From the NCBI GenBank assembly GCA_902489225.1, contig CABTZA010000082.1, positions 1 to 8,163 on the forward strand: 8,163 nt of DNA. Direction: 5' to 3'. The notes beneath the pieces were generated by a model. It saw only the letters and a program-made list of their open reading frames with translations. It made no database searches and was not told the DNA's origin. Made by a program: the position numbers and the translations under genes. This DNA is from an uncultured Collinsella sp. GTDB taxonomy: Bacteria; Actinomycetota; Coriobacteriia; Coriobacteriales; Coriobacteriaceae. Below are positions 1 to 7,397 of this stretch, piece by piece (the stretch's first letter is position 1; every line of letters begins with the position of its first letter).

Positions 1-1319
1 CCCAGCAGGCCGCGACGTTTGGGCTTCCCCTCTCGGTAGGAACCCTCGGCGGCGGCTGCAACCTGGCGCGGTTGCTCGCACCCACCACGGCGTACGATCT
101 GGTATAGGAACGGCGATTTAACGTATTTGACCTCGATGGGCGTGGCGTGCACGGTGCTTTCGCTCGACAGCATCACGTTGGGATTGAGCGGTGCCACCAC
201 ATGCGTCTCGCGCTTGTCACTAAACACCACCGCAGCCGCGCGGCCCGTCTGGCCGTTCACGGCGATGCGCACCTGTTCGCCATCGCGACTATCCGAGGCA
301 GGACGATCGACAAAGTACACCGGCACCATAACCAAGCCGTCCTTGTGCTTGCGGGCCTTGCGCGCCCACGTGCGGATGCTCTTTTTATTGAATCCCAGCA
401 CCGCCTCGGCGTCGTTGCCCGCAACGTCGAGCGCCAACTTATCAATAACCACCTGGTCCTTGGTAGACGCATCGACGGAGACAACGCGAAAGTCACCTTC
501 CTGCATGGCCGGGTCAAACGGCCCAACCTTGGCAAAGTCCCACGGCTCCAAAATGCCCATGAGGCGAACGTCCAGGTAGTTTGCCCTGGGATATGCCCAG
601 TCGAGCACCTCGTAGTACACCAAGGTCTCCTTGCTCAGGCCCTTGCCCGGGAAGGACGCCATCATGCGCAGGTCCGCCAGCGCCATGGGGAAATAGAAGA
701 GCATCATGTCGTTTTGGATCGCATCTTCCACGTCGTGCCCGGCAAAGGATTCCGCATACTGGCGCACCAGCTGCAGTGCGTTGGCACGTGCCTGCTGCGG
801 CGAGATTTCGCAGGGAATGCCCTGCTCCGGCACATACTCTGCACCCACGCCCATGGTCAGACGCTTGCTGAAGGTACCGGGCTTGAGCAGGTCGGCAATG
901 CCGATCTTGTTGCCGCAGGACGGGCACTCAAACACGCGCTGCGTTGACTCGCCCTCAAAGGACGCCCCGCAGAAGGGGCAAGGAATGCTCACATGCGTGA
1001 CCTCTTGGAACTCTTGCGCCGTGCCGCGATCCTCCCACAGCAGATGTTCCAGGACCGACTGATTGCGCCAGTGCGCGTTGAAGAAATACCAGTCCGGGTC
1101 CTCCGGGCGCTCGAGTTGCGACACATGCGTGAGTTTGAGCAGTCCATCCACCACCGTCAACGGCGTATGGCGAATACCCAAAGCGCTCTTGGGCTCTCCG
1201 GCGTCCGCCTGCCACGGAACGACCGTGCCGCAATAGGCGCACTCAAAGCTGCGCTTAGCTTGGTGCGAGTACATAGGGCCGCCGCAGTTTTGACATTTAA
1301 TGGCAAACATCTCGTCCAT
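1..1319 (-). CDS. Double zinc-ribbon protein, TFIIB-type zinc-ribbon family-like (C-terminus cut by window edge)
   Basis: The frame is open for 439 codons from an ATG at 1319 and runs off the left edge, so the C-terminus is missing. The start is supported by an AAAGGAGG ribosome binding site about 8 bases upstream. Two zinc ribbons with identical geometry (CX2C-X14-CX2C) are visible: C9, C12, C27, C30 and C114, C117, C132, C135. Both second knuckles follow an R-x-F-E-C pattern, suggesting an internal duplication. The segment around residues 335-360 (PVYFVD, then VNGQTG at 354-359) resembles the 'VNGQTG' stretch I recall from TFIIB-type zinc-ribbon proteins of Firmicutes such as Bacillus subtilis YdjG, often misnamed PriA-like. 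The visible tail turns basic (KPKRRG). No helicase or nuclease motif is present. The family's biochemical role is not settled; metal binding is inferred from the cysteines. Divergent from the transporter gene at 1538. Confidence 0.82.
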   Translation of the reverse strand, partial: MDEMFAIKCQNCGGPMYSHQAKRSFECAYCGTVVPWQADAGEPKSALGIRHTPLTVVDGLLKLTHVSQLERPEDPDWYFFNAHWRNQSVLEHLLWEDRGTAQEFQEVTHVSIPCPFCGASFEGESTQRVFECPSCGNKIGIADLLKPGTFSKRLTMGVGAEYVPEQGIPCEISPQQARANALQLVRQYAESFAGHDVEDAIQNDMMLFYFPMALADLRMMASFPGKGLSKETLVYYEVLDWAYPRANYLDVRLMGILEPWDFAKVGPFDPAMQEGDFRVVSVDASTKDQVVIDKLALDVAGNDAEAVLGFNKKSIRTWARKARKHKDGLVMVPVYFVDRPASDSRDGEQVRIAVNGQTGRAAAVVFSDKRETHVVAPLNPNVMLSSESTVHATPIEVKYVKSPFLYQIVRRGGCEQPRQVAAAAEGSYREGKPKRRGLL

Positions 1320-1326
1320 GGAAACG

Positions 1327-1334
1327 TCCTCCTT
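1327..1334 (-). promoter_or_regulatory. Ribosome binding site of the zinc-ribbon gene
   Basis: On the minus strand, AAAGGAGG lies about 8 bases before the ATG at 1319. It is a near-perfect anti-16S match and fixes that ATG as the start. Confidence 0.8.
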
Positions 1335-1347
1335 TGCACAGGGGCTG

Positions 1348-1366
1348 TCGACATTAAGTATGTCGA
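1348..1366. repeat. Perfect inverted repeat in the divergent spacer, candidate operator
   Basis: TCGACAT and ATGTCGA form a perfect 7-bp inverted repeat around a 5-base centre (TAAGT). It lies 29-47 bases upstream of the zinc-ribbon gene's start codon, where a repressor could block its promoter, and about 170 bases from the transporter start. On the minus strand the centre also holds a weak -10-like sequence (TACTTA). No U-tract follows, so it does not look like a terminator. The binding protein is unknown. Confidence 0.4.
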
Positions 1367-1537
1367 GCAAACAGGCACATGCCCATACCCATGTGGCCCA
1401 AAATGGACCACCCAGGCAGACAAGAAGGCTCGCTCGTTAGCACCGGCAGACTATTGCTGCATTTTCTGAGCATCGGTGCACGGCGCCCCCGCGCGAGCTA
1501 CACTATCCCCTTAAACATGATTGTGAGGACGACCGCT

Positions 1538-2719
1538 ATGCTATTTGTAAATCGGCTGGTACATACGCTTGTTCCCGGCGGCGAGGACGAGCCGGTCGAT
1601 GCATCTTGCCGCACCAACGCGGGTTTTGCCGCAAGCCTCATCTGCATTGGCCTCAACATCACCCTGTGCCTGGCCAAGGGCATCGCGGGCCTGCTCGCCG
1701 GTTCCGTCTCCCTCATCGCCGACGCTTTCAACAACCTCTCCGATGCCTCGAGCAACATCGTGAGCCTGCTCGGGTTCCGCCTTGCCAGCCGCCCGGCAGA
1801 CGAGGGCCACCCTTACGGCCACGGCCGCTACGAGTACCTGGCTGGTCTGTTTGTCGCCGTCCTGGTTTGTGCCGTCGGCATCAACCTAATCCTCGAGTCG
1901 GTCACCAAGATCATCAAGCCCTCGCCCACCGTGTATTCGGCGCTCTCCATGGCTGCCCTTGTTCTGTCCATGCTCGTCAAATTCTGGATGGCAGCGTTCA
2001 ACCGCACGCTGGGCGATCGCATCGACTCCGAAACGCTCATCGCCACGGCGCAGGACTCCAAAAACGACGTCATCACCTCGGGCTCGGTCTTGGTGGCGGC
2101 GCTTATTTCGCAGACGACCGGCTTTGATCTCGATGGCTGGGCAGGCCTGGGTGTGGGCATCTTCATCTGCATCAGCGGCCTGGGCCTGGTGCGCGACGCC
2201 ATCAGCCCGTTGCTGGGGCAAGCGCCCGACCCCAAGCTCGTCCAGGCAATCCGCGACAAGATCATGTCCTATCCGCAGGTCTTGGGCACACACGACCTCA
2301 TGGTGCACGACTACGGCCCCGGTCGTCAGTTTGCCAGCGCCCACGTGGAGATGCCCGGCGAGGGCGACGCGTTTGAGCACCACGAGATTCTGGACACCAT
2401 CGAGCACGACATCAAGCGCCAGATGGGCATTGGTATCACACTGCACTGCGACCCCATCGCGACAACCGGCGATGACTTGCGCGGCTGGGTCAAGCGCGGC
2501 GTCATGCAGATCGATCCCGCGCTCTCCATCCACGACCTGCACGAGCACGACGGGTTCGTTTCGTTTGACCTGGTGCGTCCCGACGGCTTTGACATATCCG
2601 ACGAGGAGCTGCTGGGGCTCGTCACGCGCATCGTGCACGAGCGCCGACCCGATGCCTCATGCGTCGTCACCTTTGATTCGGGCTTTAGCTCGCCCGACCG
2701 TCCGGCCGAGCAACTGTAG
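1538..2719 (+). CDS. Cation diffusion facilitator transporter, probable manganese exporter (MntE-like)
   Basis: A 393-residue inner-membrane cation/proton antiporter of the CDF family. I chose the ATG at 1538 because GAGGA (1525-1529) sits 8 bases upstream; the frame opens earlier, but that part reads as non-coding. The membrane region spans about residues 28-240, followed by a long cytoplasmic C-terminal domain. TM2 carries GSVSLIADAFNNLSD (55-69) and TM5 carries DSKND (173-177). Aligned to E. coli YiiP (D45, D49, H153, D157), the transport-site residues are N65, D69, D173 and D177. Zinc transporters normally have His here. An Asn/Asp set is what I recall for manganese exporters such as Streptococcus pneumoniae MntE, which is also close to 394 residues. 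RPADEGHPYGHGRYEYL (87-103) is the conserved TM2-TM3 loop. The CDF family call is firm; manganese specificity is inference. Confidence 0.93.
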   Translation: MLFVNRLVHTLVPGGEDEPVDASCRTNAGFAASLICIGLNITLCLAKGIAGLLAGSVSLIADAFNNLSDASSNIVSLLGFRLASRPADEGHPYGHGRYEYLAGLFVAVLVCAVGINLILESVTKIIKPSPTVYSALSMAALVLSMLVKFWMAAFNRTLGDRIDSETLIATAQDSKNDVITSGSVLVAALISQTTGFDLDGWAGLGVGIFICISGLGLVRDAISPLLGQAPDPKLVQAIRDKIMSYPQVLGTHDLMVHDYGPGRQFASAHVEMPGEGDAFEHHEILDTIEHDIKRQMGIGITLHCDPIATTGDDLRGWVKRGVMQIDPALSIHDLHEHDGFVSFDLVRPDGFDISDEELLGLVTRIVHERRPDASCVVTFDSGFSSPDRPAEQL

Positions 2720-2731
2720 CCTGCTTAACAG

Positions 2732-3718
2732 CTAGTTTCCCTGCGCGCCCGAGATGCCGTTTTGCAGCGCGTCCCAGGCATTGGTAGCCATATCGCCCAG
2801 ATTCTGAGCAGTATCGCCGAGGTTTTGGGCTGTATCGCCCAGCTCTTGTGCCTTGTCTCCCAACTCCTGTGCCTTGTTGCTCAAATCCTCCAGCGTATTG
2901 GAGCTCGAGCTGTCGGTACCGCTTTGGCCGCCGGACGAGTTGCCATAGCTGTTCTTGTGCGTGAGCTGAATCTCCAGGTTGCCGTTGTCGTTATAGTAGG
3001 CATTCGTAACAACCCAGTTGGAATCGATGACGGGCGTTGAGCCATCGTCGGTCAGGATCACGGCGTTCGAAAGGTCGGCTCCGCGTGACTTGAGGAGCTT
3101 CTTGGCGTTGGACCAGTACTGTCCCGGGATATCGCTCAGGTCGACGGCAGCAGACTGGGTGGTCTCGGCCTGCTCGGTCGTGGCATCGGTCGTGGCGCCC
3201 CGCTTGTTGAGCATGCCCGACACGATGGCGAACACGACCGACAAGGCAAAGAAAATCGCCAGCACGATGAGGATCTTCTTGATCACGCTCGACGAACGCG
3301 ACGGCTTCTTCTCCTCGTCCTCGCCATATTGCGGAATCGACTTGGGGTACTCGCGATACGGCTCGCGCGACTCGTAGCGAGGCTGCGCCGTGCGAGGCAT
3401 ATACGTCGTCTGCTGAGGCTGCGGAATGGGATTTTGCGGCAGGTTGTCATAGGGATTCGGCGTCGAGGCAGCATAAGAATCCTGCGGCGCGTAATCAAAC
3501 GGATCCGGAGCTGCGTTGCCATAGGGGCCTTGCGAAGATGCAGCGTAAGAATCCTGCGCCGTGTCGCCATAGCCCATAACCCGGGTGGGCTCGGCAGAAG
3601 GCTGCGTCGCGGCGGGGTCGGTATAACCGGGGTTGGGAACAACGCGGGTCGCATCGGCGCTATCGCCAGCCTGCGCGGAACCGTAGCCGCCCATCACGGT
3701 TGTCTTGTCCTGATCCAT
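2732..3718 (-). CDS. Single-pass membrane protein with TxV-rich N-terminus, PASTA-like segment and heptad tail
   Basis: This 328-residue protein starts at the ATG at 3718, with AAGGA 8 bases upstream. Residues 1-140 are low-complexity and rich in Pro, Gln, Tyr, Ser and Ala. They include TTVMGGYG (6-13), TRVV (24-27) and TRVMGYG (45-51), plus a 24-residue duplication beginning QDSYAAS at 55 and 79. A basic stretch (KK 137-138, KK 147-148) precedes one hydrophobic helix at about 149-170, so the N-terminus is probably cytoplasmic. Residues 193-254 (IPGQYWSNAKKLLKSRG, then NWVV and EIQLTH) look like one PASTA-like domain. A Ser/Gly linker leads to five heptads (279-313). I do not recognise a named gene. 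A link to Ser/Thr kinase signalling or cell-wall sensing is inference from the TxV and PASTA-like features; no kinase gene is in the window. Convergent with the transporter, with only 12 bases between them. Confidence 0.85.
   Translation of the reverse strand: MDQDKTTVMGGYGSAQAGDSADATRVVPNPGYTDPAATQPSAEPTRVMGYGDTAQDSYAASSQGPYGNAAPDPFDYAPQDSYAASTPNPYDNLPQNPIPQPQQTTYMPRTAQPRYESREPYREYPKSIPQYGEDEEKKPSRSSSVIKKILIVLAIFFALSVVFAIVSGMLNKRGATTDATTEQAETTQSAAVDLSDIPGQYWSNAKKLLKSRGADLSNAVILTDDGSTPVIDSNWVVTNAYYNDNGNLEIQLTHKNSYGNSSGGQSGTDSSSSNTLEDLSNKAQELGDKAQELGDTAQNLGDTAQNLGDMATNAWDALQNGISGAQGN
2780..2884 (-). repeat. Five tandem 21-bp units encoding heptapeptides
   Basis: On the minus strand this stretch encodes LSNKAQE, LGDKAQE, LGDTAQN, LGDTAQN and LGDMATN (residues 279-313). 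The units are exactly 21 bp with drifted third positions, so the repeat is coding and not freshly expanded. Leu at the first position and Ala at the fifth of each heptad suggest an amphipathic helix or coiled coil at the extracytoplasmic C-terminus. Confidence 0.85.
3468..3558 (-). repeat. 72-bp internal duplication in the disordered N-terminal region
   Basis: A 19-base stretch at 3468-3486 recurs at 3540-3558 with one mismatch. The 72-bp spacing equals 24 residues. Both copies encode QDSYAAS followed by a PY-containing segment (PYGN, PYDN), so a 24-residue module appears duplicated within the low-complexity region. Confidence 0.6.
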
Positions 3719-3763
3719 GCAACGATTCCTTTCCGTCGCGCGTGAGTCTCAAGTTATCCATGC

Positions 3764-3769
3764 ATTCTA
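3764..3769 (-). promoter_or_regulatory. Possible -10 element of the 2732-3718 gene
   Basis: TAGAAT on the minus strand lies about 45 bases upstream of the ATG at 3718. It matches five of six positions of TATAAT, but no good -35 box is found 16-18 bases further upstream. Confidence 0.35.
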
Positions 3770-3836
3770 CCCGCGCAAAAGCCTATGATGGGCAGAGTCC
3801 GTCGGTATCTACAAGACATGCGCGGTCCTAAGGATC

Positions 3837-3872
3837 AAAAAGCCCCGCCGGGCCTTGTGGGCACGGCGGGGC
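3837..3872 (-). terminator. Intrinsic terminator of fhs
   Basis: A perfect 9-bp GC stem (GCCCCGCCG at 3842-3850 with CGGCGGGGC at 3864-3872) encloses a 13-base loop. On the minus strand it is followed directly by TTTTT (complement of 3837-3841). It begins 25 bases past the fhs stop codon. The orientation of the T-tract assigns it to fhs and not to a plus-strand transcript. Confidence 0.92.
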
Positions 3873-3897
3873 GGGCAAGCGGCTATGAGCAGCAGGC

Positions 3898-5565
3898 TTA
3901 GAACAGGCCGGTGATGTTGCCGTCGTTGTCGACGTCGATGTTCTCGGCCGCGGGAACCTTGGGCAGGCCGGGCATGGTCAGAACGCTGCCGGTCAGCGCG
4001 ACCACAAAGTGGGCACCGGCGGAAACCTTGAGCTCGCGCACGGTGATGTGGAAGCCCTCGGGAGCGCCCAGCGCCTTGGCGTTGTCGCTAAAGCTGTACT
4101 GCGTCTTGGCCACGCACACCGGCAGGTTGCCAAAGCCGTTCTCGCGCAGCTCGGCGAGCTGGCGCTTGGCAGCCGGCGTAAAGTCGACGCCGTCGGCGCG
4201 GTAGACCTTGGTGGCAACGGCCTCGAGGGCGTCGGCCACATCGGCGCCGTCCTCGTAGGCAAACTTGAGCTCGCTCGGCTGCTCAATCAGACGCATGACC
4301 TCATCGGCCAGGTCGAGCGCGCCCTCGCCGCCCTTGGCCCAGACCTCGGAAAGCTTAACGCTGACGCCGAGCTTCTGGCACTCGGACTCGATGAGCGCAA
4401 GCTCGGCCTCGGTGTCCGTCGGGAAGCGGTTGATGGCGACCACGCAGGGCAGACCATAAACGTTCTGGATGTTGTCGACGTGACGCAGCAGGTTGGGCAT
4501 GCCAGCCTTGAGTGCTTCGAGGTTCTCCTCGTTGAGGTCGGCCTTGGCGACGCCACCGTTGTACTTAAGCGCACGGGCGGTAGCGACGATCACGACGGCG
4601 CTGGGGCGAACGCCCGTCATGCGGCACTTGATGTCGAGGAACTTCTCGGCACCCAGATCGGCACCGAAGCCGGCCTCGGTAATGGCAACATCGCCAAAGC
4701 GCATCGCCATACGCGTGGCCATGATGGAGTTGCAGCCGTGGGCGATATTGGCGAAGGGACCGCCGTGGACAAACGCGGGCGTGCCCTCGAGCGTTTGCAC
4801 CAGGTTGGGCTTGAGCGCGTCCTTAAGCAACGCGGCCATGGCACCCTGGGCCTTGAGGTCGCGGGCACGGACGGGCTCGCCGGCAAAGCTATAGCCGACG
4901 ACAATCTCACCCAAGCGTTCCTTGAGGTCGCTGATGCTCGTAGACAGGCACAGGATTGCCATGACCTCGGAGGCGACGGTGATATCGAAGCCGTCCTCGC
5001 GCGGCACGCCCTGGGCCTTACCGCCAATGCCGTCGATGACGTGGCGCAGCTGACGGTCGTTCATATCGACGACGCGCTTCCAAGTGATGCGCTTAACGTC
5101 AATGCCGAGCTGATTGCCCTGCTGGATGTGGTTATCAAGCATGGCGGCCAGCAGGTTGTTGGCGGCACCGATAGCATGGAAGTCGCCGGTAAAGTGCAGG
5201 TTGATGTCCTCCATGGGGATGACCTGGGCCCAGCCGCCGCCGGCAGCACCGCCCTTAACGCCAAAGACGGGACCGAGCGAAGGCTCGCGCAGGGCCACGG
5301 CACTCTTGACGCCGCGACGGCGCAGGCCATCGGCCAGACCGATGGTCGTGGTGGTCTTACCCTCGCCCGCAGGCGTTGGGTTGATAGCAGTCACGAGGAC
5401 GAGCTTGGCCTGGTGGTCAGTCGGCTCGTTGAGCAGTGAATAGTCGACCTTAGCCTTGTCGAAGCCGTACGGAATCAGGTGCTTAACGTCGACGCCGGCG
5501 TTCTTGGCCACCTCGGTAATAGGCAGCGGCGTGACAGAACGTGCGATTTCGATGTCAGTAGGCAT
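3898..5565 (-). CDS. fhs: Formate-tetrahydrofolate ligase
   Basis: This cytoplasmic enzyme joins formate to tetrahydrofolate using ATP, giving 10-formyl-tetrahydrofolate for purine synthesis, initiator Met-tRNA formylation and one-carbon or acetogenic pathways. The 555-residue length matches the usual 550-560. The nucleotide-binding loop TPAGEGKT is at 64-71, preceded by LVLVTAINP. The conserved glycine-rich stretch EPSLGPVFGVKGGAAGGG, HFTGDFHAI, HGGPFANIAHGCNS and TEAGFGADLGAEKF are all intact. The frame opens 20 codons earlier, but I chose the ATG at 5565 because AAAGGA lies 6 bases upstream and MPTDIEIARS matches the family's N-terminus. It follows ruvB on the same strand after a 144-base gap and has a possible promoter of its own. 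Confidence 0.97.
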   Translation of the reverse strand: MPTDIEIARSVTPLPITEVAKNAGVDVKHLIPYGFDKAKVDYSLLNEPTDHQAKLVLVTAINPTPAGEGKTTTTIGLADGLRRRGVKSAVALREPSLGPVFGVKGGAAGGGWAQVIPMEDINLHFTGDFHAIGAANNLLAAMLDNHIQQGNQLGIDVKRITWKRVVDMNDRQLRHVIDGIGGKAQGVPREDGFDITVASEVMAILCLSTSISDLKERLGEIVVGYSFAGEPVRARDLKAQGAMAALLKDALKPNLVQTLEGTPAFVHGGPFANIAHGCNSIMATRMAMRFGDVAITEAGFGADLGAEKFLDIKCRMTGVRPSAVVIVATARALKYNGGVAKADLNEENLEALKAGMPNLLRHVDNIQNVYGLPCVVAINRFPTDTEAELALIESECQKLGVSVKLSEVWAKGGEGALDLADEVMRLIEQPSELKFAYEDGADVADALEAVATKVYRADGVDFTPAAKRQLAELRENGFGNLPVCVAKTQYSFSDNAKALGAPEGFHITVRELKVSAGAHFVVALTGSVLTMPGLPKVPAAENIDVDNDGNITGLF

Positions 5566-5605
5566 GGGCGGTCCTTTCGTTACCGAATGAGAAAAAGACC
5601 AATTC

Positions 5606-5611
5606 AGCATA
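5606..5611 (-). promoter_or_regulatory. fhs: Possible -10 element of fhs
   Basis: TATGCT on the minus strand lies about 41 bases upstream of the fhs start. The -35 region about 16 bases further upstream (TTTTAC) is weak. The leader is too short for a folate or other riboswitch. Confidence 0.35.
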
Positions 5612-5709
5612 GCACGGGCGCGCAATAGTAAAACACCCGTAACCGATGAATGGCGATATGTTTATCCAATGCTCAGCGATAGCTTAACAGCCCGCCAAAA
5701 CAAAGCGCC

Positions 5710-6777
5710 CTAAATGGTAGGTTCAATCCCCAAGTGCTCAAAGGTGCGAAGCGTTGCCTGGCGGCCCTGGGGTGTGCGAATCATCAAGCCGCACTGCAGC
5801 AGATAGGGCTCATAGACATCCTCGAGCGTTCCCGGGTCCTCGCCCACCGCGCTGGCAAGCGTTGTCAGGCCCACGGCACGTCCGGAGAACGTCTTAGCGA
5901 GTGTCTCCAAAATGCGAATATCCATCCAGTCCAGACCAAGCTCATCGATCTCGAAGAACTCGAGCGCCTGACGGCAAATATCAAGCTCAATGGGACCGTT
6001 GCCACGCACCTGCGCATAGTCGCGCACGCGCTTGAGCAAACGGTTAGCCAAGCGCGGCGTGCCACGCGAGCGTGAGCCGATCTCGAGCGCGCTCGGATGG
6101 TCTATTGTCACACCCAGGATGGACGCCGAGCGTGTCACAATCTGCGCGAGTTCTTCGACCGTGTAGTAATCCAAGCGATATGAAATGCCAAAGCGGTCGC
6201 GCAGCGGGCCAGTCAGCATACCCGAGCGGGTCGTTGCCGCCACCAGCGTAAACTTGGGGATATCCAGGCGAATCGATCGTGCGGCCGGGCCTTTGCCAAT
6301 CACGATATCGAGGGCAAAGTCCTCCATCGCGGGGTACAGGACCTCCTCGACCGAACGGTTGAGGCGGTGGATCTCGTCGATAAACAGCACATCACCCGGC
6401 TGCAAGTTAGTAAGGATGGCCGCCAGGTCACCCGTGCGCGCGATGGCAGGGCCACTCGTGGTCTTGATCTGAGCGCCCAGCTCGTTGGCGATAACGGTGG
6501 CCAGCGTGGTCTTGCCCAGGCCCGGAGGACCCGAGAAGATCACGTGGTCGAGCGTCTCGCCACGGCTCTGCGCCGCTTCGATCAACACGCGCAGGCTCTG
6601 CTTGATGTGCTCCTGACCACAGTAATCGTCCAGGCGCTGGGGGCGCAAAGTGCGGTCGACATCGAGGTCCTCGGCCGTCAGCTCCGAGCCCACCATGCGC
6701 TCGCCGTGCGCCATGGATGCCGCCGGCGAGTTGCCGGGCGTCGCCCACAGGTCCTGAGAGTCATCGGCTTCCCACAT
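5710..6777 (-). CDS. ruvB: Holliday junction branch migration ATPase RuvB
   Basis: RuvB is the hexameric AAA+ motor that pulls DNA through the RuvA-bound Holliday junction. From the ATG at 6777 it is 355 residues, the expected length for an actinobacterial form with a short N-terminal extension. Walker A GPPGLGKTT is at 83-91, Walker B DEIH at 134-137, sensor 1 in ATTRSG at 181-186 and the arginine-finger region LRDRFG at 192-197. RGTPR follows as sensor 2, then the C-terminal winged helix. All key residues look intact. The start overlaps the ruvA stop as TGATG. A GTG at 6780, in frame and adjacent, is an alternative start giving one extra residue. The ribosome binding site is weak, which fits translational coupling to ruvA. 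No intrinsic terminator is evident after its stop. Confidence 0.97.
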   Translation of the reverse strand: MWEADDSQDLWATPGNSPAASMAHGERMVGSELTAEDLDVDRTLRPQRLDDYCGQEHIKQSLRVLIEAAQSRGETLDHVIFSGPPGLGKTTLATVIANELGAQIKTTSGPAIARTGDLAAILTNLQPGDVLFIDEIHRLNRSVEEVLYPAMEDFALDIVIGKGPAARSIRLDIPKFTLVAATTRSGMLTGPLRDRFGISYRLDYYTVEELAQIVTRSASILGVTIDHPSALEIGSRSRGTPRLANRLLKRVRDYAQVRGNGPIELDICRQALEFFEIDELGLDWMDIRILETLAKTFSGRAVGLTTLASAVGEDPGTLEDVYEPYLLQCGLMIRTPQGRQATLRTFEHLGIEPTI

Positions 6778-7397
6778 CACGCATCCATTCCGAGTCGCTT
6801 AAGCGCCGCGCCGAGCAGATCCTCGACACGCATATTCTGCCCATCATACCCGCTCAGGGCAACATCGGTCTCCTGCGGGCTAAAGCCCATGGAAAGGAGC
6901 GCCGCACGGGCATCATCGATCGCCGAGGGAGCGGCAGCGGGCACGGGCATCGCAACCTGTCCGGGAATCACGTCGACCGGCACAAAGCCCTTATCCTTGG
7001 CAAAGGTGCTCTTGAGTTCCAGGATCAGGCGCTGAGCTGTCTTTTTGCCCACACCGGGTACCTTGGCCATGCCCTTGTCGTCCTCGGCCATCACCAGCGA
7101 ATACAGCTGCCCCACGGTATAGGTGGAAAGCACGGCAAGCGCCAGGCGCGGGCCAACGCCCGAAACGGACACGAGCCGGTCGAACATCGTGCGCTCATCC
7201 TTTGAGGAAAAACCGAAAAGTGTCATGGCGTCCTCGCGCACCTGCATACGCGTGTAGAGGCGGACCTCGCCACCGGGCGTCGGCAACGTGGCCGCAGTGC
7301 TGCCCGAAATGCCGAGCTCAAAGCCAACGCCCGACACATCGACGACAGCAGAGCTCATCGTGGCCTCGACAAGCGTTCCGTGGAGCTGGGAAATCAT
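6777..7397 (-). CDS. ruvA: Holliday junction DNA helicase subunit RuvA
   Basis: RuvA is the tetrameric four-way-junction binding protein that loads RuvB. It is 206 residues long, as expected (E. coli 203). The N-terminal OB-fold (1-63) includes the acidic pin RED at 54-56, matching E. coli E55/D56, and ends in LFGF. Two helix-hairpin-helix motifs follow: SVSGVGPRLALAVL (77-90) and VPGVGKKTAQRLILEL (113-128). A Pro/Ala linker (about 142-160) leads to domain III (160-206), which contacts RuvB. The frame extends far upstream, but that part lies inside ruvC in another frame and does not resemble RuvA. The ATG at 7397 starts MISQLHG as in the family and has AGAGGAA about 11 bases upstream within the ruvC end. 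It overlaps the ruvC stop by one base (TGATG). Confidence 0.97.
   Translation of the reverse strand: MISQLHGTLVEATMSSAVVDVSGVGFELGISGSTAATLPTPGGEVRLYTRMQVREDAMTLFGFSSKDERTMFDRLVSVSGVGPRLALAVLSTYTVGQLYSLVMAEDDKGMAKVPGVGKKTAQRLILELKSTFAKDKGFVPVDVIPGQVAMPVPAAAPSAIDDARAALLSMGFSPQETDVALSGYDGQNMRVEDLLGAALKRLGMDA

Larger units (their letters stand above)
1320..1537. other. Divergent intergenic region
   Basis: This 218-base spacer separates the zinc-ribbon gene from the transporter. Besides the ribosome binding sites and the inverted repeat at 1348-1366, it holds a 6-bp inverted repeat (CACATG at 1376-1381, CATGTG at 1390-1395) and a weak -10-like TACACT at 1499-1504 for the plus-strand gene. No -35 box is convincing on either strand. 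I see no riboswitch-like structure, including no obvious yybP-ykoY manganese riboswitch. Confidence 0.5.

Noticed and set aside
147..947. 266-codon plus-strand open frame opposite the zinc-ribbon gene
   Set aside because: The minus-strand frame carries paired zinc ribbons and a strong ribosome binding site; this one is its antisense shadow.
1379..1537. N-terminal extension of the transporter (53 codons)
   Set aside because: The sequence is unlike CDF N-termini and has no ribosome binding site, whereas GAGGA precedes the ATG at 1538. An ATG at 1517 is possible but less well placed.
1886..2638. 250-codon open frame on the minus strand opposite the transporter
   Set aside because: Shadow of the CDF gene; rich in Val, His, Asp and Arg, with no recognisable domain.
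2709..2735. Possible bidirectional terminator between the convergent genes
   Set aside because: Only 4-bp arms can be found and there is no T-tract on either strand.
4009..5439. 476-codon open frame on the plus strand opposite fhs
   Set aside because: It is fully antisense to an intact, well-conserved fhs, has no ribosome binding site of note and an Ala/Gly/Leu-rich composition typical of the shadow frame of GC-rich genes.
5566..5625. 20-codon N-terminal extension of fhs
   Set aside because: It would include the AAAGGA ribosome binding site and part of the putative promoter; the family starts at the internal Met.
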